Below are positions 1-6,485 of a DNA stretch of 6,717 nucleotides, piece by piece. The first letter of the stretch is position 1. Each line of letters starts with the position of its first letter. A model generated the notes under the pieces. The model saw nothing but the letters and a program-made list of their open reading frames with translations, was not told where the DNA came from and made no database searches. Source of the stretch: Actinomycetes bacterium (GTDB lineage: Bacteria; Actinomycetota; Thermoleophilia; RBG-16-64-13); contig JAKAHF010000128.1 of the NCBI GenBank assembly GCA_021815245.1, positions 1-6,717 on the forward strand, given 5' to 3'. Made by a program: the position numbers and the translations under genes.

Positions 1-75
1 CGTCTTGCCTGGTCGCGCCGAAGTACAGGCTTCGTCCCTTGAGGCACTCGTTCATGCTCCTAGAAGGGAACTCAG

Positions 76-270
76 ATGGATACCGCCATTGAAGCCTGCC
101 GCTTGGTGGAGACATATCGCGGCGGCATTCGGGCGCTCGACGACCTCGATCTGTCGGTCGACACCGATCGGGCCGCGATCGGCATCCGCCTCGCCGCGCT
201 CACCGCGTTCGTCGTGGTCGCCGCCTGGCTGGCCACACGGGCGTTCCGCTCCTACCAACGCTCGATCTAG
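76..270 (+). pseudogene. ABC exporter remnant: ATPase N-terminus joined to ABC-2 permease C-terminus
   Basis: This is a 64-codon open frame with ATG at 76 and a good ribosome site (AGAAGGGA, 62-69). Residues 1-29 resemble the first strand region of a DrrA-type ABC ATPase (IEA-x-x-LV-x-TY-x-GG-x-RALD-x-LDLSV), which normally runs straight into Walker A. Here no Walker A, signature motif or Walker B follows. From about residue 33 the protein is instead one hydrophobic helix (LAALTAFVVVAAWLATRAF) ending in RSYQRSI, a tail typical of ABC-2 permease C-termini. I infer that a deletion removed most of an ATPase-permease gene pair and fused the two ends in frame. It cannot hydrolyse ATP or form a transporter. 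A functional single-helix microprotein is possible but less likely. Nothing recognisable lies upstream in 1-61. Confidence 0.6.
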
Positions 271-322
271 TAGGCTGTTCAAGTGCGCGCGCAAGCGTTC
301 GCCGTGCTGATCAAATCCAACC

Positions 323-327
323 GGAGG
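323..327 (+). promoter_or_regulatory. Ribosome binding site that sets the ATPase start
   Basis: GGAGG lies 8 nt before the ATG at 336. The in-frame GTG at 327 overlaps this site and so cannot use it, which argues for the ATG as the true start. Confidence 0.7.
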
Positions 328-335
328 TGAGCCCG

Positions 336-1313
336 ATGTCGCCCGATTCCAGCCTAGGTCTTGCCCTGCGGGTGAGCGACCTCTGCAAGTCGTATCCCAA
401 GAACCCGCTGGTCAACGACCACATCTCGCTGTCGCTCGGCGAGGGCGAGATCTTCGGCCTGCTCGGTCCCAACGGCGCCGGCAAGACGACGCTCGTCAGC
501 CAGATCATCGGGCTCGCCAAGCCGGACAGCGGGTCGATCGTCATCGGCGGCGTCGACACCATCGCCCATCCCGATCACGCCCGGCAGGCCTGCTCGTTTC
601 AGGCGCAGACCCAGGTGCCCATCAGCGGCCTGACCGCGCGCCAGGCGATCGAGCTCGTGGGTCGCGTGCGTGGCGGCAGCACCAAGCAGGTGAAGACCCG
701 GGCCACCGAACTGCTGACGCGGCTCGACATGGAGGAGTGGGCGGGCAAGGTGGCCGACACCTTCTCCGGCGGCATGCGCCGGTTGGTGGCCTTCTGCATG
801 GCGGCCGTGGTGCCCGGCCGCATCGTCATCCTCGACGAGCCCACCAACGACATCGACCCCGCGCGGCGCCGGCTGCTGTGGGACGAGGTGCGCGCGCTCG
901 TCGACCGGGGCTCGGCGGTGCTGCTCGTCACCCACAACGTGCTCGAGGCCGAACGGGCCGTCGACCGACTGGCGATCATCAACAAGGGCAAGGTGGTGGG
1001 GACAGGCACGCCGGCGTCGCTCAAAGGCGGCAACCGGGAGAGCATGCGGCTCGAGGTGGTGTTGGAGCCTCGCGCCGACGCTCCCGCGCTCCCGGGATTT
1101 CTCGAAGGGCCCGTGACCACCGGGCGCAGGATCATGGGCCGCATCGCCGAGCGCGATGTGGCCGAGGCCGTGCAGTGGTCGTCCGCGCTCCGCGAACGAG
1201 GGGTCGCCGAAGAGTACGCCATCGGACCGGTCACCTTGGAAGACGTCTACCTGGCGGCCGTCGGCTACGACGAGCCGGGCAACCATGCGAGCGATGGGGA
1301 GGTGGCACCGTGA
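336..1313 (+). CDS. ABC-2 type exporter, ATP-binding subunit
   Basis: This 325-residue cytoplasmic ATPase is inferred to power export by the membrane protein encoded next. Walker A is GPNGAGKT (44-51) and the Q-loop glutamine is near 91. The signature is FSGGM (143-147), a variant of LSGGQ common in ABC-2 exporters. Walker B is IVILDE (163-168, catalytic Glu168), the D-loop reads TNDIDP, and the switch histidine is His200. Residues from about 235 form the C-terminal extension usual in the DrrA/CcmA-like group, ending in the TLEDVYL motif (300-306). The length is normal. The ATG is chosen because GGAGG sits 8 nt before it; an upstream GTG at 327 would add three residues. The stop overlaps the start of the permease gene, so the two are translationally coupled. 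The substrate cannot be read from the sequence; drugs, lipids or polysaccharides are all carried by relatives. Confidence 0.93.
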   Translation: MSPDSSLGLALRVSDLCKSYPKNPLVNDHISLSLGEGEIFGLLGPNGAGKTTLVSQIIGLAKPDSGSIVIGGVDTIAHPDHARQACSFQAQTQVPISGLTARQAIELVGRVRGGSTKQVKTRATELLTRLDMEEWAGKVADTFSGGMRRLVAFCMAAVVPGRIVILDEPTNDIDPARRRLLWDEVRALVDRGSAVLLVTHNVLEAERAVDRLAIINKGKVVGTGTPASLKGGNRESMRLEVVLEPRADAPALPGFLEGPVTTGRRIMGRIAERDVAEAVQWSSALRERGVAEEYAIGPVTLEDVYLAAVGYDEPGNHASDGEVAP

Positions 1314-2047
1314 AGCGCATCTGGCGCAGCTACCTGCTGATGCTCAAGTGGCAGGCATTGAGCAGCCGCACCGTCCTCCCGCTCAGCCTCGTGGTGCAGA
1401 TCATGATCGCCGTGGGGTTCATCATCGGCATCGGCTTCTTCTACCCGAGCATGACCTCCGAGACCGCCAAGTTCCTGACCACCGGGGCACCGACCATCAC
1501 CCTCCTCATGATCGGCCTCGTCATGGTGCCGCAGATGGTGGCCATACAGCGATCGGCCGGCAGCTTCGACTACTACTGGTCATTGCCGGTGCCGCGTCTC
1601 GTCTACGTGGCCGCCGACGCCACCATCTGGGTGCTCACCTCGCTGCCGGGCGTGATCGTCTCGCTGGTGCTCGGCGCCTTCTACTTCGATTTCAGCCTCG
1701 AGCTGAGCTGGCTGGCCATTCCGGCCGTGCTGCTGATCTCGGTGACCGGCGTCTTCATCGGCTACGTGCTCGCCCATTCGGTGCCCAAGCCCGAGATAGC
1801 GACGATCGCCACGCAGATCATCGTCTTCTTGATAATGCTGTTTTCACCGGTGATGTACCCGCCCGACCAGTTGCCGGGCTGGATGGAGAAGATCCACACC
1901 GTCTTCCCGGTGATGTACATGGCCGACCTATCGCGCGGCACCCTGACCGATCTGCCGGTGCATCTCGGAAAGGCGTTCGCGATCGTGGGCGCCTGGTGCG
2001 TGTTCGGACTCGTGGTGACGGCACTGCTCGTTCGTCGACGGCGATAG
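1310..2047 (+). CDS. ABC-2 type exporter, membrane subunit
   Basis: This 245-residue integral membrane protein would form the translocation path for the ATPase encoded just before it. The GTG start (VKRIWRSY) overlaps the ATPase stop as GTGA and is preceded by GGGGAGG (1296-1302) at 7 nt. Six hydrophobic segments are visible, at roughly residues 22-45, 59-80, 98-120, 132-155, 164-188 and 218-240. The loop SPVMYPPDQLP after the fifth is the conserved region of the ABC-2 permease family (PF01061-like), where SP-x-x-(Y/F)P is typical. The N-terminus is basic and cytoplasmic, and the C-terminus ends in VRRRR, as expected for an inside tail. Family and length agree well. One membrane gene per ATPase implies a homodimeric permease. 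The substrate is unknown. Confidence 0.9.
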   Translation: MKRIWRSYLLMLKWQALSSRTVLPLSLVVQIMIAVGFIIGIGFFYPSMTSETAKFLTTGAPTITLLMIGLVMVPQMVAIQRSAGSFDYYWSLPVPRLVYVAADATIWVLTSLPGVIVSLVLGAFYFDFSLELSWLAIPAVLLISVTGVFIGYVLAHSVPKPEIATIATQIIVFLIMLFSPVMYPPDQLPGWMEKIHTVFPVMYMADLSRGTLTDLPVHLGKAFAIVGAWCVFGLVVTALLVRRRR

Positions 2048-2090
2048 CCAAGGCGATGCACGACGCGCCGCCGGCACCTACGCTTGAGGA

Positions 2091-2441
2091 TCAACCCCCG
2101 GCTACGCGGCGCGAGGCCGACACGTGCAGCACGAATGCAACCAGCATCAAGGGACCGGGCACGTACCAGAGCCGCCCGACCGTGGTGAAGCAGACGATCA
2201 CCGCCGCCAGGAAGGCCGCCGCCAAGAGCGCGCGCAGCCAGAGCCCCGCCGCCCCCCGGCTCAGGCGCCAGAAGCACGCTACCGCGACAAGGCTGAGACC
2301 GATGGTGGCGAGACCCAATTGCACGGTGTCGTTCTTGTCGCCTGTCCACTCGGGAATGACGTCGCCGGCCAACGCCTGCACCAGTCCGGCGACTACCCCC
2401 AGCGCGCCGCCGGCGAGAACAAGCCCCCACGCCGTCTTCAT
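2091..2441 (-). CDS. Small four-helix membrane protein, function unknown
   Basis: The protein has 116 residues if read from the ATG at 2441 (MKTAWGLVLAGG). Four hydrophobic segments lie at about 4-26, 39-58, 67-89 and 91-109. A polar loop after the first contains IPEWTGDKND, and the C-terminus is short and basic. I do not recognise a named family with certainty; it resembles uncharacterised small membrane proteins that often sit beside transporters. The start is unsettled. ATG 2441 has only a weak GGCGGA upstream. ATG 2471 would add 10 residues. GTG 2522, with a strong GGAGAGG at 2527-2533, would give 143 residues with a polar N-terminal tail and tight coupling to the exporter stop at 2524. 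The gene follows the MFS gene on the same strand, so co-transcription is likely. It ends 43 bp from the convergent ABC permease stop. Confidence 0.72.
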   Translation of the reverse strand: MKTAWGLVLAGGALGVVAGLVQALAGDVIPEWTGDKNDTVQLGLATIGLSLVAVACFWRLSRGAAGLWLRALLAAAFLAAVIVCFTTVGRLWYVPGPLMLVAFVLHVSASRRVAGG

Positions 2442-2467
2442 GGTGATGCGTCCGCCCGTCGTGATTC

Positions 2468-2524
2468 TCATGCCTGTCGATCGATGGCCCGCGGCGAGTA
2501 CTCCCGTTCTGAAGTCATCCACAT
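2468..2524 (-). CDS. Possible 18-residue coupling peptide between the two membrane-protein genes
   Basis: An ATG at 2524 overlaps the MFS stop (TGATG) and has GGAG 5 nt upstream. The frame runs 18 residues (MWMTSEREYSPRAIDRQA) and its stop overlaps the ATG at 2471 of the next gene as ATGA. The arrangement would let ribosomes pass from exporter to membrane protein by re-initiation. The peptide itself resembles nothing known to me. The same ribosome site could instead serve the in-frame GTG at 2522, in which case this frame is untranslated. Confidence 0.2.
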   Translation of the reverse strand: MWMTSEREYSPRAIDRQA

Positions 2525-3777
2525 CACCTCTCCGAGCTTCTGTAGTGCATGCCACGCGAGCGCAACCAGCTGAGCCCCAGCCACATGATCAGGCTCACGA
2601 CAGCAAGCACGATCGTCAGGGTTCCGATCAACTCCACCCGTCCCCACATGCCGAGCGAGACCAATACTATGCCAAGTGTGCCCATGACCGTGCTGAACGC
2701 CCCCATGAGCGAGGAGAGCGAGCCTGCGTCGCCCTCGTGCTGGGCGAGCATGAGGTAGATGGCCGGAGGCCGCGAGCAGCTGAAGGCCATCTGCGATGGC
2801 AGGAGGGTCAGAATGAACGGCCACGGACCCCGCGTGCCAAGAAGCAGCGTAAGCAGACCGCTGACGGCGCCGACGACGAAGCACCCGGTGATGATGCGCT
2901 CTCGCGAGAACCGCCGCGATAGTCGCACGTAGACCTGCGCCCCGATGGCGATGGAGATCGCGAACAGAGTGAAGAAGTAGCTGTACACCTGACTGGTTGT
3001 GCCGAACGTCACGATGTAGATGTACGACGACGAGGTGATGAAGGCCATCATCGCCATGCCCATGAGAGAGAAGTTGACCAGCAGATAGGCGAACGTTCGG
3101 TTGCGCAACACCACGACCAGCCTTCCCAGTGAGCGCAGGGGATTGCCTTCGAGCCTCGATTCGATCGTCTCCTGGTAGGCTATCGATCCGGCCAGCACCA
3201 GCACGCCGAGGATGGCCTGGGCCACGAAGGCTCCCCGCCACGACGTGAACCTGAGTATCAGCGCGCCAAGAACAGGCGCAACCGCCGGTGACAGCACCGT
3301 CATCGACTGGATGACCGCGATGATGACCTCGCGCTTGCGGCCGCGATAGACGTCCCTGACGATGGCGGTCGAGATGGCACTCGCGCACGCCGTGCCGAGG
3401 GCCTGCAAGACGCGAAAGACGATCAGTTGGTACACGTCGGCCGCGACGGCGCATAGAACACCCGACACTACGTAGATGCTGAGGCCCACGAGCAGCACCG
3501 GTCTCCGCCCAAATCGGTCGCTGAGCGGTCCCCACAGGAGAACACCGACCGCGTAGACCACAAAGAAGAGTATGAGTGTGAGATTGGTGAGCACTTCGCG
3601 CACATGGAAGTACTCGGTCATGCCGGGTAGGGCAGGCAGGTAGAGATCGGTAGAGAGCGCCGGAAACGAACTGAGAGCGGCGAGGAAGACGATGAGTCCC
3701 TTCGTGCCGAGGTACTTCTGCCCCGTGCGAGGTCCCGCGGGCATGGCGTTCGGTGCTGCCGGCTGCACTCCGCTCAT
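2524..3777 (-). CDS. MFS multidrug-type exporter, Bcr/CflA group
   Basis: This 417-residue, 12-helix major facilitator protein is expected to expel a small hydrophobic compound in exchange for protons at the cytoplasmic membrane. Helix 1 carries STDLYLPALP (42-51), the Bcr/CflA hallmark with Asp44 in the membrane. Motif A, GPLSDRFGRRP (83-93), lies in loop 2-3. Helix 4 holds motif B around FRVLQALG (121-128, Arg122). Helix 5 holds the drug/H+ antiporter motif C as SPAVAPVLGA (163-172). The second half contains helices 7-12 and the usual AGSLSSLMGA stretch (351-360). The ATG at 3777 is the only reasonable start; AAAGGAGG precedes it at an unusually long 12-nt distance. The gene lies 81 bp after the hybrid kinase stop and has its own promoter. 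The substrate is unknown; drug resistance is a family expectation, not shown. Confidence 0.92.
   Translation of the reverse strand: MSGVQPAAPNAMPAGPRTGQKYLGTKGLIVFLAALSSFPALSTDLYLPALPGMTEYFHVREVLTNLTLILFFVVYAVGVLLWGPLSDRFGRRPVLLVGLSIYVVSGVLCAVAADVYQLIVFRVLQALGTACASAISTAIVRDVYRGRKREVIIAVIQSMTVLSPAVAPVLGALILRFTSWRGAFVAQAILGVLVLAGSIAYQETIESRLEGNPLRSLGRLVVVLRNRTFAYLLVNFSLMGMAMMAFITSSSYIYIVTFGTTSQVYSYFFTLFAISIAIGAQVYVRLSRRFSRERIITGCFVVGAVSGLLTLLLGTRGPWPFILTLLPSQMAFSCSRPPAIYLMLAQHEGDAGSLSSLMGAFSTVMGTLGIVLVSLGMWGRVELIGTLTIVLAVVSLIMWLGLSWLRSRGMHYRSSER
2527..2533 (-). promoter_or_regulatory. Shine-Dalgarno site inside the end of the MFS gene
   Basis: On the minus strand this reads GGAGAGG, within the last codons of the exporter. 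It is placed 5 nt (counted from GGAG) before an ATG at 2524 and 7 nt before a GTG at 2522. It suggests translation starts here, either for a long form of the four-helix protein or for a short coupling peptide. Confidence 0.45.
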
Positions 3778-3789
3778 GCCGCGGCCGCC

Positions 3790-3797
3790 CCTCCTTT
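3790..3797 (-). promoter_or_regulatory. Ribosome binding site of the MFS gene, long spacing
   Basis: On the minus strand this reads AAAGGAGG, a near-perfect match to the 16S anti-Shine-Dalgarno. There are 12 nt between GGAGG and the ATG, more than the usual 5-9. The spacer contains the 8-bp palindrome GCGGCCGC (3781-3788). No closer ATG, GTG or TTG exists, so the start is not in doubt, but initiation may be less than optimal. Confidence 0.65.
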
Positions 3798-3798
3798 C

Positions 3799-3819
3799 TA
3801 AGTGAACGGGTTTCAGTAA
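3799..3819. promoter_or_regulatory. Imperfect palindrome in the MFS leader, possible operator
   Basis: The plus strand reads TAAGTGAA, five central bases, then TTCAGTAA; the two 8-bp arms match at 6 of 8 positions. It lies between the predicted transcription start (about 3828) and the ribosome site. That is a position from which a TetR- or MarR-type repressor could block the exporter. No regulator gene is in the window to pair with it, and short imperfect palindromes arise by chance. Confidence 0.25.
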
Positions 3820-3834
3820 GATGTGTGTCTGCCG

Positions 3835-3862
3835 ATGATACCTTCTCGCGAGGCATCGTCAA
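3835..3862 (-). promoter_or_regulatory. Sigma-70-type promoter for the MFS gene
   Basis: On the minus strand, TTGACG (3857-3862) is separated by 16 nt from TATCAT (3835-3840). Each hexamer matches the consensus at 5 of 6 positions. The -35 box covers the stop codon of the hybrid kinase. Transcription would start near 3828, leaving a leader of about 50 nt before the ATG at 3777. It implies that the exporter can be expressed independently of the signalling operon upstream. Confidence 0.55.
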
Positions 3863-6099
3863 CGACCGTCGAGCACCTCACGCACCTTGGCCATGAGACC
3901 GGCTCCGGTGAAGGGCTTCTCGAGGTAGCCTACCGATGGGTCGACCAAGGCGCTGCTGCGTACGCTACCCCGCGTGTAGCCCGACATGCAGCACACGGCC
4001 AATCCTGGTTCTTTCTCACGCGCCAGCTTGATGACATCGGCGCCTTGGGCCTCACCGGGCAGCACGAGATCGGTCAGCAGCAGGTCGATCGAGCGTCCCT
4101 CGAGCACTGCGAGCGCTTCCTCGCCGCGGCCCGCGAGGATGACATGGTATCCCTCGGCCTCGAGCACATGCTGGATCACGAGGCGAAGCATCTCTTCGTC
4201 CTCGACCACGAGGATGGTCTCACCGCCCCGGCCCGGTCTGGCAACGGCCGGAGGCGCCGGCTGGGGCTGCGGATCCTTTTCCGAACGGGGCAGGTATATT
4301 TTGAAGGTCGTGCCCTGGGCGGGCTCGCTATACACGAAGATGTGCCCGCCGCTCTGTTTGACCACGCCGTGCACGGTGGAGAGACCGAGCCCCGTGCCTC
4401 TATCGGGATCCTTGGTGGTGAAGAACGGCTCGAAGATGCGTGTCTGCGTCTCTCTATCCATACCCACGCCGGTATCCGAGACGGCCAGCATCACATAGTC
4501 GCCGGGCCGGCATTCCTCGTGGTGCGCGCAGTACTCCTCGTCGAACACAGCGTTGCCCGTGGAGATGAGCAGCTTGCCTCCTCGAGGCATGGCGTCGCGG
4601 GCATTGACCGCAAGGTTCATCATCACGTTGACGAACTGGTTGCGGTCGACTTCGCAGCGCCCCAACTTGGAATCGAGGCTGAACCGCAGGTCGACATCCT
4701 CACCCAGCGTGCGCTCGAGAAGCGGGCGAACCTCCTCTGCCACATCGTTCAGCGAAACCACCTCGGGCCGCAGATCCTGCCGGCGGGAGAAGGCCAAGAT
4801 CTGCCGCGTCAATTCGGCCGCCCGTTGGGCGGCTCGGCGGATCTCCTGCACGACCTCGAGCGACGCCTCAGACGAAGGAGCGAGATCCTCCTCGATCAAG
4901 ATCAGGTCGCTGTAGCCGAGGATGGCGGTGAGCAGGTTGTTGAAATCGTGAGCGATGCCCCCGGCGAGCTGACCGACGGCCTCCATCTTCTGAGACTGGC
5001 GCAGACGTTCGTCGCTTGCCCGCAAAGACTCCTCGACATACTTGCGCGAAAGGGCGCTGGCCACAGCCCCGGCCAACTGCTCCGAGTGCCGTATGTCTTG
5101 TTCTTGCCACTGGGGCCGGTCGCTGATCGCCGACATGACCATGCACCCCTGCACCAGTGAGCCGCTGCCGTGAAGGGGAAGCATGAGTACGCAGTTGCGC
5201 CGCTGCCGCTGCAGGATCAGCTTCAGGTCGGCCGCTTCCTCGGGCAGATCGTCGAGGGAGCGCATGCAGATGGTGTGGCCGCCGAGAAGCTCCGACTCCA
5301 CCCAGGGCAGCATGCCCACTCGAATGCGTTTCAGCATGTCCAACAGGGACCCGGCATCGGGTGAGGCCCAGCGATGGGTCGCCTGCCAGCTTCTTCGATC
5401 CTCCGCCGCCTGAAAGACCAGCACGGCATCGACGTCGACAAAGTCCCCGATGCGCCCCAATGCCGACTCTATGATCGCGTCGAGCTCGCTCGCGGGAGCC
5501 CTCACCGTGCGCGAGAGCACGTCCTCGACCAACTCATCGAGGGCCACCTGCCGGCGCAGTGCATCCTCAGTTCGCTGCCGCTCGTCCATGCCCCTCTGCA
5601 GGGCTTCGTTGGCCTGCTCGAGCGCGAGCATCTTCTGTTCGAGTTTGCGCACGAGAGCCTCGTTGTATTGCTTGAGAGCCGTGTCCTCCTCGGCATCGGG
5701 CACACGCGCGGCCTCGAGGTGCCCCTCCTCCGCCCTGGTCAGAACATCCATTATCAGAGCCAGGAAGACATCGGGTTCGGCGGGCTTTGTGATGAAAGCG
5801 TCGGCCCCCAGATCCTTGGCCAAGCGCTCGTCCCGGGGATCGGTGTAGGTCGCGGTATAGAAGACGAAGGGAACGTCGCGCAGATCCTCATCCGCCTTCC
5901 AGGTTCGGCAGAGGGCGAAGCCGTCCATGACCGGCATCAAGATGTCAGAAACGATCAGATCGGGCGGCCGCTCGCGGGCCGTCTCGAGAGCCTCTGCTCC
6001 ATTTCTCGCCAGGTCGACCACGTACCCCTGCGACTCCAACAGGACTCTCAGTAGATAGAGGTTCTCTTCGTGGTCGTCGACGACCAGCACGCGCTTCAC
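3859..6099 (-). CDS. Hybrid sensor histidine kinase, REC-GAF-HisKA-HATPase-REC
   Basis: This 746-residue cytoplasmic kinase has no membrane helix or signal peptide. The N-terminal receiver (1-122) has acidic Asp8/Asp9, phospho-acceptor Asp52 and Lys105. A charged linker rich in Glu, Gln, Arg and Leu (about 140-188) looks like a coiled coil. A GAF domain follows (about 190-352). The dimerisation domain has the H-box GGIAHDFNNLL with phospho-His384. The ATPase domain has an N-box at 495-504 (Asn499), DTGVG (542-546), FEPFFTTK (556-563) and GTGLGLS (568-574). The C-terminal receiver (about 628-745) has Glu633/Asp634, acceptor Asp677, Ser706 and Lys728. All catalytic residues are present. The GTG start overlaps the stop of the preceding receiver gene as GTGA, with GGGGAGG (6106-6112) 6 nt upstream. 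It probably takes phosphate signals through REC1 and senses a ligand through GAF; both the signal and the output are unknown. Confidence 0.93.
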   Translation of the reverse strand: MKRVLVVDDHEENLYLLRVLLESQGYVVDLARNGAEALETARERPPDLIVSDILMPVMDGFALCRTWKADEDLRDVPFVFYTATYTDPRDERLAKDLGADAFITKPAEPDVFLALIMDVLTRAEEGHLEAARVPDAEEDTALKQYNEALVRKLEQKMLALEQANEALQRGMDERQRTEDALRRQVALDELVEDVLSRTVRAPASELDAIIESALGRIGDFVDVDAVLVFQAAEDRRSWQATHRWASPDAGSLLDMLKRIRVGMLPWVESELLGGHTICMRSLDDLPEEAADLKLILQRQRRNCVLMLPLHGSGSLVQGCMVMSAISDRPQWQEQDIRHSEQLAGAVASALSRKYVEESLRASDERLRQSQKMEAVGQLAGGIAHDFNNLLTAILGYSDLILIEEDLAPSSEASLEVVQEIRRAAQRAAELTRQILAFSRRQDLRPEVVSLNDVAEEVRPLLERTLGEDVDLRFSLDSKLGRCEVDRNQFVNVMMNLAVNARDAMPRGGKLLISTGNAVFDEEYCAHHEECRPGDYVMLAVSDTGVGMDRETQTRIFEPFFTTKDPDRGTGLGLSTVHGVVKQSGGHIFVYSEPAQGTTFKIYLPRSEKDPQPQPAPPAVARPGRGGETILVVEDEEMLRLVIQHVLEAEGYHVILAGRGEEALAVLEGRSIDLLLTDLVLPGEAQGADVIKLAREKEPGLAVCCMSGYTRGSVRSSALVDPSVGYLEKPFTGAGLMAKVREVLDGR

Positions 6100-6485
6100 G
6101 AGACGCCTCCCCTCGCCGCCTGCGGCAGGAAGCCCTCGACCTGCACCACGAACGTCTCGGGATTGATCGGCTTCTCGAGGTAGCCGTCACAACCCGCAGC
6201 AAGCGCCTTCTCCTTGTCTCCCATCATGGCGTACGAGGTCACGGCCACGATGGGCACCGTCGCCAGCGCCGGATTCTGGCGCAGGGTACGCGCAACCTCG
6301 TAGCCATCCATCTGCGGAAGTTGGATGTCGAGCAGAATGAGGTCTGGCACTTCCCTCGCGGCCAACTCCAGCCCGTGGAGGCCGTCGGGGGCCACGACAA
6401 CTTGGTAGCCATGCTTCTCGAGCAGGAACGTGACGAGGTACTGATTCTGCTCGTTGTCCTCAATCAGCAGCATCTTCGCGCGCAT
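6096..6485 (-). CDS. Single-domain response regulator, DivK/CheY-like
   Basis: This 129-residue protein is a lone receiver domain with no output domain. Acidic residues Glu9/Asp10 lie in LLIEDNEQN. The phospho-acceptor is Asp53 in LLDIQLPQMDGYEV. The switch threonine is Thr83 (AVTSYAM) and the lysine is Lys105 in GYLEKPI. The pattern IEDNEQN, AVTSYAMMGD and GC-x-GY-x-x-KPI is close to the DivK group, which shuttles phosphate or controls kinases allosterically. The ATG at 6485 has GGAGG (6494-6498) at 8 nt and starts inside the end of the upstream kinase gene (26-nt overlap). Its stop overlaps the hybrid kinase start. This coupling suggests it relays phosphate between the two flanking kinases. 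Confidence 0.9.
   Translation of the reverse strand: MRAKMLLIEDNEQNQYLVTFLLEKHGYQVVVAPDGLHGLELAAREVPDLILLDIQLPQMDGYEVARTLRQNPALATVPIVAVTSYAMMGDKEKALAAGCDGYLEKPINPETFVVQVEGFLPQAARGGVS

Noticed and set aside
39..66. Possible promoter TTGAGG-N16-TAGAAG before the remnant
   Set aside because: The -10 box would overlap the ribosome site and matches the consensus poorly.
284..293. Palindrome TGCGCGCGCA upstream of the ABC ATPase gene
   Set aside because: It is a simple alternating GC run with no flanking symmetry and no recognisable promoter nearby, so it is not supported as an operator.
354..1286. 310-codon minus-strand frame opposite the ABC ATPase
   Set aside because: It is an antisense shadow of a gene with intact Walker A, signature, Walker B and H-loop. 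It has no domain of its own.
2064..2113. Inverted repeat CGCGCCGC / GCGGCGCG near the convergent gene ends, possible two-way terminator
   Set aside because: The arms match 8 of 8, but the loop is 34 nt, there is no T-run on either side, and the right arm lies within the coding end of the small membrane protein. Such pairs are expected by chance at this GC content.
1156..2922. 588-codon plus-strand frame crossing the ABC genes, the convergent gap and the membrane protein genes
   Set aside because: It runs across three well-supported genes on both strands, is rich in Arg, Ala, Pro and His with no domain, and is explained by high GC content.
2468..3862. 464-codon minus-strand frame overlapping the MFS gene in another frame
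   Set aside because: The product is rich in Arg and His and lacks helices, while the MFS frame has 12 helices and family motifs. Only its last 18 codons are kept, as a possible coupling peptide.
3823..5160. 445-codon open frame on the plus strand opposite the hybrid kinase
   Set aside because: The opposite frame encodes a textbook histidine kinase with all catalytic motifs. The plus-strand product has no recognisable domain and has the composition expected of a GC-rich shadow.
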